Shown: positions 5,179-5,785 of the stretch, in pieces
Position numbering within the stretch: the first letter of the stretch is position 1
Layout of the letters: the number at the start of each line of letters is the position of its first letter
Source: an uncultured Lachnospiraceae bacterium
GTDB lineage: Bacteria; Bacillota; Clostridia; Lachnospirales; Lachnospiraceae
Length of the DNA: 5,785 nt
Direction: 5' to 3'
Assembly (NCBI GenBank): GCA_948468325.1
Contig: CAOKHR010000165.1
Span: forward strand, 1 to 5,785
Position numbers and translations under genes: made by a program
The notes under the pieces: model-generated
What the model was told of the DNA's origin: nothing
Databases searched by the model: none
What the model saw: the letters and a program-made list of their open reading frames with translations, nothing else

Positions 5179-5268
5179 ATGCACAACATTTCAGGCCGGG
5201 GAACCGGAGCTGCATATGTGAACTGCTGTAAGAAGTGTGCCTGGGAGAGAAACGGCCTGGGCAGGTAA
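5179..5268 (+). CDS. Possible 29-residue leader peptide upstream of rpsM
   Basis: A small ORF begins at ATG 5179, 10 bases after the SD-like GGAGAGG (5162-5168), and ends at TAA 5266-5268, eleven bases before the rpsM SD. The peptide begins MHNISGRGTGAAYVN and continues with CCKKCAWERNGLGR; the CCKKC cluster could bind metal or be chance. I recognise no family. Its placement between repeat copy 3 and rpsM, and its stop close to the rpsM ribosome-binding site, would suit a translated leader coupled to rpsM. A random ORF of this length is common, so the call is tentative. A 6-bp stem (5178-5183 with 5211-5216) covers its start. Confidence 0.25.
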   Translation: MHNISGRGTGAAYVNCCKKCAWERNGLGR

Positions 5269-5279
5269 ATAATTTTTAT

Positions 5280-5286
5280 GGAGGTG
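5280..5286 (+). promoter_or_regulatory. Shine-Dalgarno of rpsM
   Basis: GGAGGTG (5280-5286) lies 9 bases before ATG 5296. The in-frame ATG at 5278 overlaps this site and has no SD of its own, so it is not the start. Confidence 0.85.
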
Positions 5287-5295
5287 CAACGACGA

Positions 5296-5664
5296 ATGGC
5301 TCGTATCGCAGGTGTAGATTTGCCAAGAGAAAAGCGCGTGGAGATCGGTTTAACTTACATTTACGGAATCGGAAGAGCAAGCTCTAACCGTATTCTTGCA
5401 GAAGCAAAAGTAAATCCGGATACACGCTGCCGTGATTTGACAGATGAAGAAGTAAAGAAAATCAGTGAAGTGATTGATGCTACCCAGATGGTAGAAGGTG
5501 ATTTGAGAAGAGAGATCGCCATGAACATTAAGCGGCTTCAGGAAATCGGATGCTATCGCGGAATCCGTCATAGAAAAGGACTTCCGGTTCGCGGTCAGAA
5601 TACAAAGAATAATGCAAGAACCAGAAAAGGTCCGAAGAGAACTGTAGCAAACAAGAAGAAATAA
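5296..5664 (+). CDS. rpsM: 30S ribosomal protein S13
   Basis: S13 sits in the head of the small subunit and contacts tRNA and the large subunit through bridge B1. The 122-residue product starts MARIAGVDLPREKRVEIGLT, has the helix-two-turn-helix segment with YIYGIGRASSNRIL, and ends with the basic tail. The family signature around GCYRGIRHRKGLPVRGQNTK (about residues 86-105) is intact, followed by NARTRKGPKRTVANKKK. The start at 5296 gives the conserved N-terminus; the ATG at 5278 would add six unrelated residues. Upstream is an unusually long, structured gap after rpmJ; downstream rpsK follows after 68 bases, so it opens the alpha-type ribosomal cluster. Confidence 0.98.
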   Translation: MARIAGVDLPREKRVEIGLTYIYGIGRASSNRILAEAKVNPDTRCRDLTDEEVKKISEVIDATQMVEGDLRREIAMNIKRLQEIGCYRGIRHRKGLPVRGQNTKNNARTRKGPKRTVANKKK

Positions 5665-5732
5665 TACCAAAACACAGTAATATAACAAATTAAATTCAAG
5701 AAATTATCATAAAAGAAAGTAGGTTAGTTTTT

Positions 5733-5785
5733 ATGGCTAAAGTTACAAAAAAAGTGACAAAAAAGCGTGTTAAGAAAAACGTTGA
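5733..5785 (+). CDS. rpsK: 30S ribosomal protein S11, N-terminal part (partial)
   Basis: The window ends 53 bases into this gene, after 17 codons reading MAKVTKKVTKKRVKKNV. This lysine-rich start and the place directly after rpsM identify S11, a platform protein of the small subunit that lines the mRNA exit region. The SD is weak: AAAGTAGG (5717-5724) with an 8-base spacer. The 68-base gap after rpsM is AT-rich and shows no clear hairpin or terminator, so co-transcription with rpsM is expected. Confidence 0.9.
   Translation, partial: MAKVTKKVTKKRVKKNV

Noticed and set aside
4515..5215. Minus-strand ORFs across infA, rpmJ and the following gap (4515-4859, 4645-4941, 4976-5215)
   Set aside because: They run antisense through conserved genes and hairpin repeats, have no convincing SD and match no family; the similar peptides among them come from the repeat copies.
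4672..5277. Known riboswitch or tRNA/T-box in the long leader regions
   Set aside because: I found no recognisable T-box, tRNA or metabolite-riboswitch core by eye; the structures are simple hairpins. A covariance-model scan would settle this.
5278..5295. rpsM start at ATG 5278
   Set aside because: This ATG overlaps the SD of rpsM and would add six non-family residues; ATG 5296 gives the conserved MARIAGVDLP start.

Overview
The window is a stretch of the conserved ribosomal-protein supercluster (end of the spc operon running into the alpha operon) of a Gram-positive bacterium. All genes are on the + strand, in this order: rplR (last three codons), rpsE, rpmD, rplO, secY, adk, map, a small KOW-type RNA-binding protein gene, infA, rpmJ, rpsM, rpsK (first 17 codons). 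The order secY-adk-map-KOW-infA-rpmJ-rpsM-rpsK is the Firmicutes arrangement. Further Gram-positive signs are a four-cysteine zinc site in the adenylate kinase lid, purine-rich Shine-Dalgarno (SD) sites before nearly every gene, and a zinc-type L36. The wording of the proteins (for example the S11 start MAKVTKKVTKKRVKKNV) suggests a clostridial species, probably Lachnospiraceae; this is recognition from memory, not a computed placement.

Region by region: positions 1-2519 are a tightly packed translation and secretion block (S5, L30, L15, SecY) with gaps of 0-24 bases and a TAATG overlap between rplO and secY. Positions 2520-2693 form an unusually long secY-adk gap filled with three consecutive hairpins. 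Positions 2694-4632 are again compact: adk, map (3-base gap), the KOW gene (ATGA overlap with map) and infA. Immediately after infA lies a near-consensus sigma-A promoter (4637-4665). It starts a leader of about 170 bases with one hairpin and two tandem copies of a 49-base hairpin repeat, and the second copy runs into the SD site of rpmJ, which starts with GTG. Between rpmJ and rpsM there are another 338 bases with no conventional gene. They hold two further stem-loops, a third copy of the 49-base repeat and a 29-codon small ORF with its own SD. rpsM and the start of rpsK follow.

The genes build ribosomes (S5, L30, L15, L36, S13, S11), start translation (IF-1), export proteins (SecY), trim initiator methionine (methionine aminopeptidase) and balance adenylate pools (Adk). 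The coding part is ordinary. What deserves a second look is the non-coding part. The 49-base repeat has three copies, and one stem pair is changed on both sides in copy 3, which suggests selection on a folded RNA. In two copies the hairpin is followed by an SD and a start codon. Short sequence motifs are also shared between the secY-adk gap and the rpmJ-rpsM gap, so both may have been enlarged by the same family of structured repeats. I see no defence system, CRISPR array, insertion-sequence gene, tRNA or rRNA here.
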